64,000 bases of DNA from Buddleja alternifolia (GCA_019426215.1 CM033402.1:26881102-26945101), one strand, 5' to 3'; positions 9,375 to 21,139 are shown, counted from the first letter of the stretch. A program made the numbers and translations. Notes: a model not told the origin generated them from the letters alone.

Positions 9375-11086
9375 TGTTAGGAATTTCATGTTAGATATTT
9401 TGATGATGACAAGATAGGATTTTATGTTAGACCTAAAAAATGTAAGTTCATGCTTTCATAGAAATATTGTATAAGCGTTTGAAAGTTTACTTGTATAAGC
9501 GTTTGAAAGCTTACTTACGTTGTTAGGCTTGTAATTTTTATCTTTATAGATTTTAGACTAAGTATTTAATGCCAAGTCACTGATAGAATTCTGAGTGAGT
9601 CTATCAAGGATGAAGTTGAAGATCAGCGTCTGAAGTCAAGAGAAGATAAAGATTTGCTTTGAGCGTCTGTCAAACGCTAAAAGACTATTTCAAGCGTCCA
9701 ATTTAGTTCAAGCGCTCAGCATAAGCTGGTTCAAGCGTCTGATTCAAGCATCTGGTTCAAGCGTCTGATTCAAGCGTCTGATTCAAGCGTCTGATTCAAG
9801 TGTCTGATTCAAGCGTCCGAGCGATTCAAGCGTCCAGTTTTCAGATTCACCTGAAGGATTAAACCCAAGTTATCAAGGACTTAAATGCAATCACCAACGG
9901 ACATTTATTTCCAACGGGAAATAAATTCAAAATGCATTAAATGCTTGATAAGTGCATCAAAATGTAAACAAGACAGTATGACTTGTGGACAAGCCACCTT
10001 TTGACTCCACTGTCAGCTTTTCAGAGTTCAAATCTGCTCCTGTCCAATCGGAACCAACAGAATTTCAGGAATGTCAGAAAGGGACTATTTGACGCGCTGC
10101 GTGAGAGAAACGAGCCTGATTGTGTCCAACGGATAAATCCCAAGAATCTCTATAAATAGTACCCTCCATCAAAACCTTAAAGTGTGTGCAGAGAGAGAAA
10201 CTTTGCTGAAATAATTTGAGAGAAAAGCTTGCAAACTCCATAGCTAAAATCCATCAAGCTTCTCAAATACATTCCAGACAGTCACCAGATATCTCAAACC
10301 TCTTCCAAAGAAGAAACCTAAATTCTTATTGAGATATCCCAAGTTGTTTGAACTTCCCAACATCAAACAAACCTGTTACAATAAACCCTCAACACCTTTC
10401 ATCTGAGTGAGAAAGATTGTTGACTTCCACAGGCAGTATTTTTGAGTAAGAGAAGCTTGTTGAAGAAAGGTCTTTATTGGAGCTGAAGTCTGTGTGATCA
10501 AGAGCTCAAGGCCTTCTTGGAGAAGATCTTTATTGGAGCTGAAATCTGTGTGATCAAGAAGCTCGAGATCGTCTTCACCTCTCTCCCTAATTTGTAGAAG
10601 ATTCTGTGTGTTTCTTTGAGAATCATTTTAGTGGATTGCCTCCAAGTGTTCAAGGAGAAGAAGGACGTAGTTGGGATTACACCACCCAACGAACCTTACA
10701 AATATTGTGTTCTTTACTTTACATTCAGTTTTCATATTGTCATATCATAAACTGATCAAGTAGAACTTAATCAAACGCTAAGCAACTAAATACCCTTTCT
10801 GTGACGCTAAAGCTTTTAAAGAGAAGACTACAAAAATCATTCCGCTGTGCTAACCCTGATGAAAGAACTGAACGCTTAAACCTGAGTGGTTATAGTATTC
10901 AAATCTTGAGTTTAAGTTAACTTTATCAAAACAATCTTCAAGTAAACGCTTAGCCAAGCGTTTACATTTTCAAGCGTCTAAATCAATTTTAATACGAAAA
11001 CTTTTGAAGTCGAAAAAGACTTCAGGGTCTATTTAACCCCCCCCCCCTCCCATTTTAGACCCTTTCGTATGCCATTTGGACCAACA
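9375..11086 (+). repeat. 5' LTR of nested copia
   Basis: The 1712-bp LTR runs from TGTTAGGAATTTC to GGACCAACA. It contains a short-repeat array at 9661-9840, a TATA box (TATAAATA) at 10151-10158, and an 11-C run at 11037-11047 near its end. It is highly similar to 12947-14723 apart from the array, suggesting a fairly recent insertion. Confidence 0.95.
9661..9840 (+). repeat. TTCAAGCGTCTGA short-repeat array in LTR
   Basis: About ten imperfect copies of the 13-mer TTCAAGCGTCTGA and of related CAAGCGCTC units lie some 310 bases upstream of the TATA box. The matching region of the 3' LTR (13201-13480) is longer, with a 46-bp higher-order unit present three times (starts 13271, 13317, 13363) against once here. 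The core AAGCGTC also turns up in the internal region. Confidence 0.85.
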
Positions 11087-11088
11087 AG

Positions 11089-11102
11089 TGGTATCAGAGC
11101 GG
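11089..11102 (+). promoter_or_regulatory. Primer-binding site (initiator tRNA-Met)
   Basis: TGGTATCAGAGCGG lies two bases after the LTR end and is complementary to the 3' end of initiator tRNA-Met, the usual minus-strand primer of plant copia elements. Confidence 0.92.
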
Positions 11103-11187
11103 TTGAAGTAGAAACCTAAGAGTTTTCGAGCGTAACTGCTTGTTCAGATCCCTTTAAAATTTAGTTGCTTTAAAATTTTTCTCTTCC

Positions 11188-12033
11188 ATGGCATTTGCTA
11201 GAGTTCCTAAGTTGACCGAGTCAAATTATGACTCATGGAAGGTCAAAGCGTTTACTTATTTGTGTTCGTGTGATGATGAAATGTGTGATATCATTTCAGA
11301 TGGTCCGATTCAAATTCTCAAAGTCATCACCAAAGCGCCCGGAGCTACAGAAACAACACCTGACGATTATGTAGAGAAACCCAAGCAAGAATGGTCCACA
11401 GATTAGCGTCGAAGATATAATCTAGACAATGTTGGACGCAACGCTCTATATACAGGCATAGGTGATAATGACAACTTATTCAATAAGGTCAAGTCGTGCA
11501 CTACGACTAAGGAAATATGGGATAAGTTGGCTATCATATGTGGTGGCTCAGCACAAATCAAGGAAAACAAGCTTTCTATTGCCAAGGAAAGATTTAATGG
11601 TTTTAAGATGCAGCCCAATGAGACGCTAGATCAATTAGACGTGAGATTCACTTTGCTCATTACGGAGTTAGCGTCACTAGGCATGGAGTTGACCAACAAG
11701 GAAATGGTCAACAAGATATTCAGAAGCCTTCCCAGTAGATTTTTGATGAAGACAACTGCTATGAGAGAATCACAGATGTTGGAGAATCTAACTCTAGAGC
11801 ATGTGTTCTCGGAGCTAAGGGCTTTTGAATTCGAATTGGATGCATTCAGCGACACCTCGACTGAATCCGGAGCATTAATCGCTACTACCAAAAATAAGAG
11901 AAAATCAGTCAGTGAGGCGGAAGCGACAAAATCGAGTGAGGAAAAGGAAATGGATTTATTAGTCAAGAAATTTGAGAAATTTCTAAGATATGAAAAGAGA
12001 AAATCCTGTTCTTCATTCCAGAATGAGGTATGA
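11188..12033 (+). pseudogene. gag: Gag of nested copia (one in-frame stop)
   Basis: A 281-codon frame starts MAFARVPKLTESNYDSW, the usual opening of a copia Gag (UBN2-type), with LDNVGRNALY, an NETLDQL region and a Lys/Glu-rich C-terminus. One TAG at 11404-11406 interrupts an otherwise continuous frame. The protein stops before any CCHC zinc knuckle. No pol domain follows, so the element kept only the capsid part. A CCATGG start context and position 100 bases after the primer site support this start. Confidence 0.88.
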
Positions 12034-12946
12034 ATGATTTAAACGCTTAATCATTATGCATCATATTTTCATTAGACATATAATTTAGGGGGAATTCACT
12101 TTATTATAATGTCTAAAAGAGTTTTTCAAAAAGTTGTATCAAGTTATCAAATTTAGGGGGAACCTTAAAATTGTACTTGAACATAACTGTAAAACTTTCA
12201 TATGCAGAGATCATCAACGCTCAGTATTATTTAGGCGTAATATGTTGGACGCTCAAACATAAAAAATAAAAAAAACTTTTATCTCAAGCGTCAACATAAA
12301 ACAGTTACAACAAGTGGTAACAAGTATATGTTAAGCGTTGAACACATTCCCTTCAACACTTAATAAAAACTTTTATAAAAATCATGCATAATTTTTTAAA
12401 AGAGAACTAGAGGCAGATATAGTTGGATGTTGATTAACCATCAAGTGGTATCAACGGTGGTGGAAATCGCTAGAGGATTTTTCACTGTCCTTCCAGACGT
12501 GGATGCGACTGTGGAAATCTCTAGAGGATATTGTTTACACGGTCCTTCCAGACGTGGAGGCGACTGTGGACACTGAGCGGTCGATAGAAGTGGCCGAGTT
12601 TTTCCCCACACCAACTGGTCCTCCTCCTCAAGCGTCAGAGTATCGCTTGAACTGCTATCTTCCCTTGATGATGCGAAGAAGGGGGAAGAAGAGAAAGAAA
12701 AGCAGTTTAAAAAGAAAGGAAGAGAAAGAAAAGGCAGGTATTCAACGTTTTAGTATAAATCATATACACTTTCAATTCCATATACATAAATGAATGATTT
12801 ATCGCTGAAACATCTTGTTGAAGCTAATCTAACATCAGCTAACTTATCTAACTTTCTAACACTAACTTATATTATTTTTGGGCTTTTCTTTGAACTCTTA
12901 AACTATAAAAGAGTTAAGGTCTTGACATCATCAAAAAGGGGGAAAT
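12034..12946 (+). other. Noncoding remainder of nested copia with polypurine tract
   Basis: About 0.9 kb stands where pol would be. It holds a roughly 52-bp tandem duplication (12460-12509 and 12510-12564, sharing TCCTTCCAGACGTGGA), scattered AAGCGT/ACGCT motifs, a Lys-rich open stretch near 12660-12740 that I do not trust as a gene, and the polypurine tract AAAAAGGGGGAAAT at 12933-12946. GACATCATCAAAAAGGGGG before the LTR is typical of plant copia. Confidence 0.75.
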
Positions 12947-14723
12947 TGTTAGGAATTTCATGTTAGATGTTTTGATGATGACAAGATAGGATTTTATGTT
13001 AGACCCCAAAAATGTAAGTTCATGCTTTCATAGAAATATTGTATAAGCGTTTGAAAGTTTACTTACTTTGTTAGGCTTGTAATTTTTATCTTTATAGATT
13101 TTAGACTAAGTATTTAATGTCAAGTCACTGATAGAATTCTGAGTGAGTCTATCAAGGATGAAGTTGAAGATCAACGTCTGAAGTCAAGAGAAGATAAAGA
13201 TTTGCTTTGAGCGTCTGTCAAACGCTAAAAGACTATTTCAGGATTTTTGGCCCAAGCGTCCAATTTAGTTCAAGCGCTCAGCATGAGCTGGTTCAAGCGT
13301 CTAATTCAAGTTGGTTCAAGCGCTCAGCATGAGTTGGTTCAAGCGTGTGATTCAAGTTGGTTCAAGCGCTCAGCATGAGCTGGTTCAAGCGTCTGATTCA
13401 AGCGTCTGGTTCAAGTGTCTGATTCAAGCGTCTGATTCAAGCGTCTGATTCAAGCGTCCGAGCGATTCAAGCGTCCAGTTTTCAGATTCACCTGAAGGAA
13501 TAAACCCAAGTTATCAAGGACTTAAATGCAATCACCAACGGACATTTATTTCCAACGGGAGATAAATTCAAAATGCATTAAATGCTTGATAAGTGCATTA
13601 AATGTAAACAAGACAGTATGACTTGTGGACAAGCCACCTTTTGACTCGACTGTCAGCTTTTCAGAGTTCAAATCTGCTCCTGTCCAATCGGAACCAGCAC
13701 AATTTCAGGAATGTCAGAAAGGGACTATTTGACGCGCTGCGTGAGAGAAACGAGCCTGATTGTGTCTAAGGGATAAATCCCAAGAATCTCTATAAATAGT
13801 ACCTTCCAGCAAAACCTTAAAGTGTGTGCAGAGAGAGAAACTTTGCTGAAATAATTTGAGAGAAAAGCTTGCAAACTCCATAGCTAAAATCCATCAAGCT
13901 TCTCAAATACATTCCAGACAGTCACCAGATATCTCAAACCTCTTCCAAAGAAGATACCTAAATTCTTATTGAGATATCTCAAGTTGTTTGAACTTCCCAA
14001 CATCAAACAAACCTGTTACAATAAACCCTCAACACCTTTCATCTGAGTGAGAAAGATTGTTGACTTCCACAGGCAGTATTTTTGAGTAAGAGAAGCTTGT
14101 TGAAGAAAGGTCTTTATTGGAGCTGAAGTCTGTGTGATCAAAGAGCTCAAGGCCTTCTTGGAGAAGATCTTTATTGGAGCTGAAATCTGTGTGATCAAGG
14201 AGCTTGAGATCGTCTTCACCTCTCCCCCTAATTTGTAGAAGATTCTGTGTGATTCTTTGAGAATCATTTTAGTGGATTGCCTCCAAGTGTTCAAGGAGAA
14301 GAAGGACGTAGTTGGGATTACACCACCCAACGAACCTTACAAATATTATGTTCTTTACTTTACATTCAGTTTTCATATTGTCATATCATAAACTGATCAA
14401 GTAGAATTTAATCAAACGCTAAGCAACTAAATACCCTTTCTGTGACGCTAAAGCTTTGAAAGAGAAGACTACAAAAATCATTCCGCTGTGCTAACCCTGA
14501 TGAAAGAACTGAACGCTTAAACCTGAGTGGTTATAGTATTCAAATCTTGAGTCTAAGTTAACTTTATCAAAACAGTATTCAAGTAAACGCTTAGCCAAGC
14601 GTTTACATTTTCAAGCGTCCAAATCAATTTTAATACGAAAACTTTTGAAGTCGAAAAAGACTTCAGGGTCTATTCAACCCTCCCCCCCTTTTAGACCCTT
14701 TCGTATGCCACTTGGGACCAACA
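12947..14723 (+). repeat. 3' LTR of nested copia
   Basis: The 1777-bp LTR has the same ends as the 5' copy. It is 65 bp longer, mainly because its short-repeat array at 13201-13480 has expanded by two 46-bp units. Its TATA box is at 13791-13798. Confidence 0.95.
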
Positions 14724-15460
14724 ACGGATTTCATGGGCCCAAAGTGGCCACCTACCTCACTGTCATGACAATAGCTTAGAATGAAAGCCATCTCCTCAAC
14801 GGGAATACACCTCCGAATGATGTGATCTGCGCAAACTTTGAACAAAAAGGGCTCGTCCCATAGATAATGTTTGACATCAGATTGAAATTTCTTTCTCTGA
14901 TGAAAAGTGAGCTCTGGGGGAAGAGACCATGTGACAATATAATTTGCAAAATTCGCGTATTAAGGGAGGGGGCCATTAACAAATGCATATAATTGCTCAT
15001 TAGGAAATTCTTCCCCTATGGGTGCATCATCCACAATGTCCGACTTAGGTGCCTCAATCCTAGATAAATGATCAGCTACCACATTTTCTACTCCTTTTTT
15101 ATCTCTAATTTCTAAATCATATTCTTGGAGTAAAAAAATCCACCGAATCAATCTAGGTTTGGCATCTTTTTTAGCTAGAAGATATTTGAGTGCAGAATGA
15201 TCAGTGTAAATGATAACTTTGTTCAAAACAAGGTACGAGTGAAATTTTTCAAAAGCAAAAACTACAACTAGCAGCTCTTTTTCAGTGGTGGCATAATTCA
15301 GTTGAGAATCATTTAAAGTTCTACTAGCATAGTAAATTGTTCGAAATAGCTTGTTGTGTCTCTGACCAAGGACAGCACCCACTGCTAAATCACTCGCATC
15401 ACACATAAGCTCGAAGGGTAAATTCAAGTCAGGAGCCATCATAATAGGTGCAGAAATCAA
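14724..15460 (-). pseudogene. pol: Athila-A RNase H and integrase zinc-binding half
   Basis: RNase H occupies 15460 to about 14960: [35 protein letters not shown] and ADHLSR are the classic Ty3 RNase H motifs with their acidic residues. After a stop and frame break near 14960 the frame continues with the integrase N-terminal region, ending at GGHFGPMK where the copia element has inserted. The first base of this feature is the integration site. Confidence 0.9.
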
Positions 15461-16931
15461 TCAAGCCCGCAGTGTGTTAAAGGCCTGCAGACATTCGGGA
15501 GAAAAATTAAATGTGACATCTTTCATAAGCAAGTTAGACAGAGGTTTAGCAATTTTAGAAAATTCAGGAATAAAGCGTCTGTAGAACTCGGCATGCCCTA
15601 AGAAATTCCTCACAGCCTTCACCGAAGTAGGCGGGGGAAGTTTCTCGATCACCTCGACTTTGGCACGATCTACTTCAATCCCCTTGGGAGATTTTGTGAC
15701 CAAGGACAATTTCCGCTTCAACCATAAAATGACATTTTTCTCAGTTGAGTACCAGATTAGTTTCCTCGCAATGTTGTAACACCAAAGTTAAATGATTTAA
15801 ACAAGCATCAAAAGAAGATCTAAACACGAAAAAATCATCCATAAATATTTCTAGAAACTGTTCTACCATATCATGGAAAATAGCCATCATACAGCATTGA
15901 AAGGTAGTTGGGGCATTACATAATCCGAATGACATCCGTCTATAAGCAAATGTGCCATAAGGACAAGTGAAAGTCGTTTTCTCTTGATCCTCAGGTGCAA
16001 CCACAATTTGATTATAGCCCGAATAAACATCCAAAAAGCAGTAAAATTCATGCCCAGCTAGTCTTTCAAGCATTTGGTCAATAAAGGGAGGGGGAAAGTG
16101 ATATTTTCGGGTGGCATCATTTAATTTTCTATAGTCTATGCACACTCGCCACCCGGTGACTGTTCTAGTAGGAATTAAATCATTATGTTCATTAGTAATA
16201 ATAGTCATACCCTCCTTTTTCGGCACTGCCTGAGTTGGACTTACCCACTGACTGTCTGAAATTGGATATATGATGCCAGCATCAAGCAATTTGATTACCT
16301 CCTTTTTCACCACTTCTTGCATCATAAGGTTGAGTCTCCGCTGAGGTCGCACTGTTGGTATGTAGCTATCTTCCATCAGAATTTTGTGCATGCGAATGGA
16401 GGGGCTAATTCCCTTGATGTCTGCAATCTTCCACCCGAATGCCCGTTTATGTTCCTTCAGCACTCTCAACAATTTTTCTTCCATAAGCCCTGTCAATGAC
16501 GAAGAAATAATAACCGGTAAGTGTTCAAACTCAGAAAGAAAAGCATATTTAAGATGAGATGGGAGTGGTTTGAGTTCGAGAGTTGGGAGTTCTTCAATAG
16601 ATGGCTTGGTCAGTGGTGAGGACAGTGGTCTCTCCAACTCTTCAAAGTATTGTCGATAGCTCCTTTTGAATGGTGGATTAGCTTCAAGGCTCGTGATAAT
16701 TTCTTGCAATCTTTTGGGAGCTGAATTCTCATCTTTTGACTTCACAATGCATTCCTCCCATTTTTCTTCAAATCTAATGCTCTTAAAATACTCAACAGCT
16801 AACGGGTTAAATGCATCGATATGAAAACAAGTGGAATCGTGGGGAGGGTGTTTCATAGCTTGAAAAACATTAAAAGTAATAGCATCCTCACCCACACGAA
16901 GAATCAATTTACCCATGGCTACATCGATCAA
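15461..16931 (-). pseudogene. pol: Athila-A reverse transcriptase
   Basis: The reverse transcriptase core is open for 396 codons: ADIKGISPSIRMH at the start of the domain, WRVCIDYRKLND, FYCFLDVYSGYNQI, YRRMSFGLCNAPTTFQ and the active-site box IFMDDF (the usual Y/F-x-D-D). A TGA at about 15742, in a position that is normally Trp, and a frameshift within about 60 bases interrupt it before the thumb/connection part (FLGHAEFYRRFI) at 15721-15461. It is separated from the protease frame by another shift near 17025. Confidence 0.93.
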
Positions 16932-16966
16932 TGCCTTACCAGTGTTGAGGAACGGTCATCCCAAAA

Positions 16967-17722
16967 TTAATGGCATATCCACAACTTCCTCCATGTCCAA
17001 CACAATAAAGTCAATAGGAAAAATGATTTATCAACCTTCACCAAAACGTCCTCTGCAATGCCTCTGGGGTACTTGATGGATCTATCTGCGAGTTGTAGAG
17101 ATACTGTGGTTGGCTTAGGTTCACCTAGTCTGAGTTTCCTGAAAAGAGACAAAAGCAAAAGATTAATACTTGCACCTAAATCACTTAAGACTTTTGAGAA
17201 CGAAAGAGGACCAATAGTGCTGGGAATCATAAAACTCCCTAGATCTTGTAGTTTCGGTGGCAATTTATTTTGGAGCACAGCTGAACATTCTTCCTTGAGA
17301 GCTATGGTTTCATGCTCTTCCCACTTTTTTTTATTGGAAAGGAATTCCTTGAGGAATTTTGCATAACTTGGCATTTGTAGCAACGCATCAATGAAAGGAA
17401 TATTGATTCGTAGTTGCTTAAGCATGTCAAAGAATTTGCTAAATTGCTTGTCCACTTTCTTCTTTTGTAGAGCCAGAGGAAACGGGGGTCGAACCTCTAT
17501 TGGTCTCGGATCACTCAACAATGTAGAATTCGACTTGTCAGTATTAGAAAGCTGCCCAGGTGCTTTAGCCGTGGCTTCTACACCAGTGACATCTTTTTCG
17601 AGACCAATTTGTCGCCCATTCCTTAATGCAATTGCTTGTACTTGCTCTTTTGGATTCTTTTCAGTGTCACTAGGTAATGATCCTGGTGCCCTACCCGAGA
17701 GTTGATTCGCCAATTGTCCCAA
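16967..17722 (-). pseudogene. pol: Athila-A Gag-Pol linker and aspartic protease
   Basis: The frame opens with the Athila signature RAPGSLPSDTEKNPKEQ and IALRNGRQ, then PPFPLALQKKK, the LLQMPSYAKFLKEFLS stretch, and a retropepsin-like fold with DLGASINLL as the catalytic Asp motif. It shifts frame near 17025, and the flap and LILG part continue in the reverse-transcriptase frame. The protease would mature the Gag-Pol polyprotein in the particle. Confidence 0.9.
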
Positions 17723-17759
17723 TTGTGTTTGTATGTTAGCCTTATTAACTTCAATGTTC

Positions 17760-19107
17760 TGACTTCACTCATCAATCCGTGAGATATTAACATCATTTCG
17801 CTTGATGTATTGGAACATTAACTCCTCAAAAGTCGGTTTTTTCTCCTGCTGCTGGTACCCTTCTTGTCTCTGAAAATTGTTCGTTTGAAAACCCCCTTGT
17901 CTCTGAAATGGAGGCTTCTCAGAGTTTGACTAAGAACCCAGGGGTGCTTGACCACATTGTTGTTGTTACTCCATGAAAAATTAGGGTGGTTTTGCCATCC
18001 CCGGTTAAATTTCTCAAAAAAAGGGTCATTTTGGCTCCTATTCGGGTTGTGCACATAGTTAGCATTCTCGACTAACTCAGGTTGGGAAGATGAGCCACCT
18101 TGTTGGCAATCAGTACTATGATGATCTCCACCACAAGTTTCACAAATGACTTGTACCTGATTTACTGGAAAATTGAAATCATCTAACCTTTTGTTCAACA
18201 TCTCCACTTGTGCAGCCAAAGTTGCGGAGGTATCCACTTTATAGACTCCATTAGTCTTCTTTGGGAGTATTATTCTCTCAGTAGGCCACTGACAATTGTT
18301 CTCAGCCATGTTCTCGATCATATCCCGAGCCGCCTATGGTGGTAGGTTCATGAGAGTCCCACCCGCAGCTGCATCAAGATTGGTTTGAATGGTACAAGAT
18401 CGTCACTTGAGCCCATAACTCGAATCCGTGGTGGGGAAATTTATGAAGAAGTTACTTGTAGCGCTCCCACGCTTCATACAGTGATTCCCCTTCAGTCTGC
18501 CTGAATCCTTGTATCTCAACTTTTATAGCTGCTGTTTTCCCAAGTGGAAAATACTTGCTCAAAAACTTCTCTACCAACTGATTCCACGTGTGGATGGATG
18601 CAGTTGGCAAAGATTTAAGCCATGCTCTAGTCTTGTCTTTCAGTGAGAAGGGGGAAAGCCTCAATCTTACTACTTCATCAGTTACTCCGTTCTGCCTAAA
18701 GGTGCTCAGAATATCAAGAAATCTGGCAATGTGAGCATGAGGTTTTTCATCTACTGCACCCCGGTATTGATCATTAGTGGTCATCTGAAGAATCATTGGT
18801 GGAATCTGAAAAGTGTTCGCTGCTACAGTTGGTAACACAATAGCTCCTATAGCTCCATGAACAGTGGGTTGCATATAGTCGCGCAGAGGACGCGGTGCAT
18901 GTTGTTGTTGTTGGGCTAGAGTATTAGCAACTGCAGCCTGAATGATGGCTTGAATTGCTGGATCATTTGGATTGAACCTTTGTGGACCAGGCAACAGATT
19001 ATTTTGATTATTCTCATCCATTGCTTCAGTGCTCTCCTTGCTCTATGGAATGTGCGTTTGATCTCAGGATCAAAATCAGCAAGTTCTTCTTGAGACGTGC
19101 GGGTCAT
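17760..19107 (-). pseudogene. gag: Athila-A Gag
   Basis: The start at 19107 (MTRTSQEELADFDPEI) matches the start of the Athila-B Gag. A frameshift near 19030 leads into the main capsid domain (LRDYMQPTVHGAIG, RLRLSPFSLKDKTRAWL, ESLYEAWERYK). Another break at 18451 is followed by the nucleocapsid part at 18321, which keeps a CETCGGDHHSTDC zinc knuckle. Gag forms the particle and the knuckle binds RNA. At least three frame breaks disable it. Confidence 0.9.
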
Positions 19108-19235
19108 GCACTACTCAAAAGAAAAACATGTCAAAAGAGTAGAAAGAAACATGGTAAAAACAAAATAATAATAATAAAAAAATGACTTAATCTTAGAACA
19201 GATAAGTGAATCTCAATATTAAATAAAACAATTGT

Positions 19236-19258
19236 CCCCAGCAACGGCGCAAAAAACT
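19236..19258 (-). promoter_or_regulatory. Primer-binding site of Athila-A
   Basis: On the minus strand the base run TTGCGCCGTTGCTGGGG follows the LTR and a short T run. It is close to the TGGCGCCGTTGCCGGGG site common to plant Athila and Tat elements, which is usually assigned to tRNA-Asp. Confidence 0.8.
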
Positions 19259-20454
19259 TGACACGTGAAAACCTAGCAAGTGCACTAGATCGTGCAAGTA
19301 ATATAATGGATATTTAAGTCCGGATTATCGTACCCAAGGGACAACGTATTTAAGTATTGAAACTGTTGTATTACCTAATTCCAAATTAAATCAAATAATT
19401 AAGGTGTGATTGTTTAATTAACTAAAGAAAATTAATTATGTAAAACACGTAGAGATTGAAAAATCAGAGAAAGAGAGATAACTGAGACACGTGATCCGGC
19501 CAAACTACTCCTTATCGATTATGAAGTGTGTTATTCAATTATTACTTATCATGCTATGGCGAAAACTTCAAAATTATACACTACCCAATCTCTTGGTATA
19601 GTGCGTCTATGTTAATTAATGATTCCCTATATCCTTATATGAGAATTTAATTAATACACATGCATTAACAAGATTTATGAGATTCCCCGTTACCGGAAGG
19701 TTACACGAGTGAATCGAATCTATCCCTAGTCAATTCTAAGACGTGATGTTCAATTGCTCAAGCATCCTTAACCTATATCCTCTCGGAATTTAAGCTCAGC
19801 AATTTATCAAACAAGTGGTGATTAAGCACTCATAAGCATTAAACACAACAAATTGAACACATAGCATGCCAAGCAATAATCAAAAAAAATATTTATAAAC
19901 GATAATTCATAGTTTGCCTTCACACGGCCTTAGTCAAACGAATTTAGTTCATGATCGAAAAGAAAGAGAAATAACAATCTTCAAAAGACATGTTCAATGA
20001 ACTAATCTCAAAAGAAAGTGAAAAACTCCCTATTACAATCTTGATTTTCTTGTTGTTGCTTGAATTCTCCATTTTCGTAGACAAATTCGGAGTCCTCAAG
20101 CTTTTTCCTTGCTTCTTATGGTTTTCTCTTGCTTCCCTGGTTTTTTCTCTCAATCCTTGTGTTGTAAAAAGTGTGTTATCCTCCAAAAACTGACCTAAAA
20201 CACTATATATAGGTTGTTGTATGCGGACGGGATGCTGCAGCATCAAAATTTCACTCGTGCAACCGTTTTACACTGTGATGCTGTGGCACCACAGGTTTGT
20301 CGATTTTTTCTTCATCTTTTGGATCCAATGATGCTCTATACCTGATACACATAAATAAAACAAATCAAGGTATAATGTGGGATAAAATTTACTAGAAAAT
20401 CAGCTAAATCCAAGAAAAGAGGGGCCCAAAAAGTCGTAAAATACGAACTTCTCA
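19259..20454 (-). repeat. 5' LTR of Athila-A
   Basis: The 1196-bp LTR reads TGACACGTG to ACTTCTCA on the plus strand. It pairs with 3200-4402 and is followed by the target copy GTCAG at 20455-20459. This is the LTR that would drive transcription. Confidence 0.95.
20204..20292 (-). promoter_or_regulatory. 5' LTR promoter of Athila-A: motif array plus TATA box
   Basis: A minus-strand TATATATA-type box at about 20204-20211 has two upstream motif copies: 20231-20244 (GATGCTGCAGCATC, perfect palindrome) and a degenerate 20277-20290. The 3' LTR has three copies; this one lacks a 21-bp segment between motifs. Confidence 0.75.
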
Positions 20455-20459
20455 GTCAG

Positions 20460-20900
20460 CTAGGTTATATGCAATTCTTGGATGAATATCAAACATGAGT
20501 TTGCCTGCATATAAGTTTCCTACCATGGTACCAAGACAACCATCTCTTAAGTTATTAATTCTCTTATCCATTATAGATAAATGTAATGGAGAATTAATAC
20601 CTTCTTTGAAAGTTGCTTTAATTACTACTTCAATGGTTCCTATATGGATCCATTTCATAGTAACAACTACTTCCTCTTTGAGCCTACTTAATTCCTCCAT
20701 AATTTCTTCTTTTGGAATAAGTTGCATATCCATCACATTACCAGTTAATTCCACAGGAATTGCAAATTTCCTTGAACTTACCTTATATATGATGTTATGC
20801 CGCCTTTAATTAATCCTATTTGATTTAGGATTCGGGTAATTCCACTAACTCTGAAACCATCATATGGTCCAATGTTAGAGTTTTGCCTCATTATTTTTTC
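20460..20900 (-). pseudogene. Endogenous pararetrovirus movement-protein region, upstream part
   Basis: The frame contains the 30K-superfamily core of Caulimoviridae movement proteins: a His-Ile-Gly-Thr strand, a long hydrophobic/charged block, an Asp-Gly-Cys-Leu-Gly-Thr-Met turn and an Ile-Ala-Tyr-Asn-Leu end that continues at 3199. A frameshift lies near 20800. Known movement proteins line plasmodesmata and pass virus between cells. The copy is broken and split by Athila-A. Confidence 0.8.
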
Positions 20901-21139
20901 CATAGTTTTATTTGTTATAGATGTCTTGGAAAGAATCCTGATAGGCTATCCGATGTTTGGAGCCTATCCCCTTCATTAAGGTTATTCTGATTCGGTTGAA
21001 GATCCATCCAAATCAATCTCTTCCTCATTGACACTTTCGTCTGAGGGTATATTTTCGAATTGGTAAGCTGGTACCAAATCTCCATAGAAAACTACTCCAG
21101 TATGTCAGCAATGACTTCAAATTGTTTTAATTTGCCACT

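Larger units (their letters stand above)
9375..14723 (+). mobile_element. Non-autonomous gag-only Ty1/copia element nested in Athila-A integrase
   Basis: The 5.35-kb element has two LTRs of 1.7-1.8 kb, a TGGTATCAGAGC primer-binding site, one Gag ORF and a polypurine tract, and no protease, integrase or reverse transcriptase. The LTR ends are TGTTAGG and CCAACA. The flanking 5-mers GCGGT (9370-9374) and ACGGA (14724-14728) match at 3 of 5 bases and are a decayed target duplication: removing the element brings the two integrase halves together in frame. It must have relied on a related autonomous copia for mobility. Confidence 0.93.
3200..20454 (-). mobile_element. Athila-A, Ty3-type LTR retrotransposon with env-like ORF
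   Basis: The element is 17.3 kb on the minus strand, about 11.9 kb once the nested copia element is removed. It has two LTRs of about 1.2 kb, a primer-binding site next to the right (5') LTR, then gag, protease, reverse transcriptase, RNase H, integrase and an env-like ORF, and a polypurine tract by the left (3') LTR. The target duplication GTCAG is exact (3195-3199 and 20455-20459). The Gag sequence type, the env-like plant transposon protein and the long 3' noncoding part place it in the Athila lineage. All ORFs are damaged, so it is not autonomous now. Confidence 0.95.

Noticed and set aside
9661..9840. Possible CRISPR-like array
   Set aside because: Direct repeats of 13 bp have no unique spacers, sit inside an LTR and occur in a plant context.
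11089..11102. TGGTATCAGAGC words at 11089, 25177, 23169 and 30459 as tRNA gene fragments
   Set aside because: Each lies next to an LTR or at a pararetroviral origin and is the complement of tRNA-Met, hence a primer-binding site. No cloverleaf surrounds them.
12503..12793. 96-codon open frame in the nested copia
   Set aside because: Composition is Lys/Arg-rich low complexity, it includes a 52-bp tandem duplication, and it has no similarity to a pol domain.
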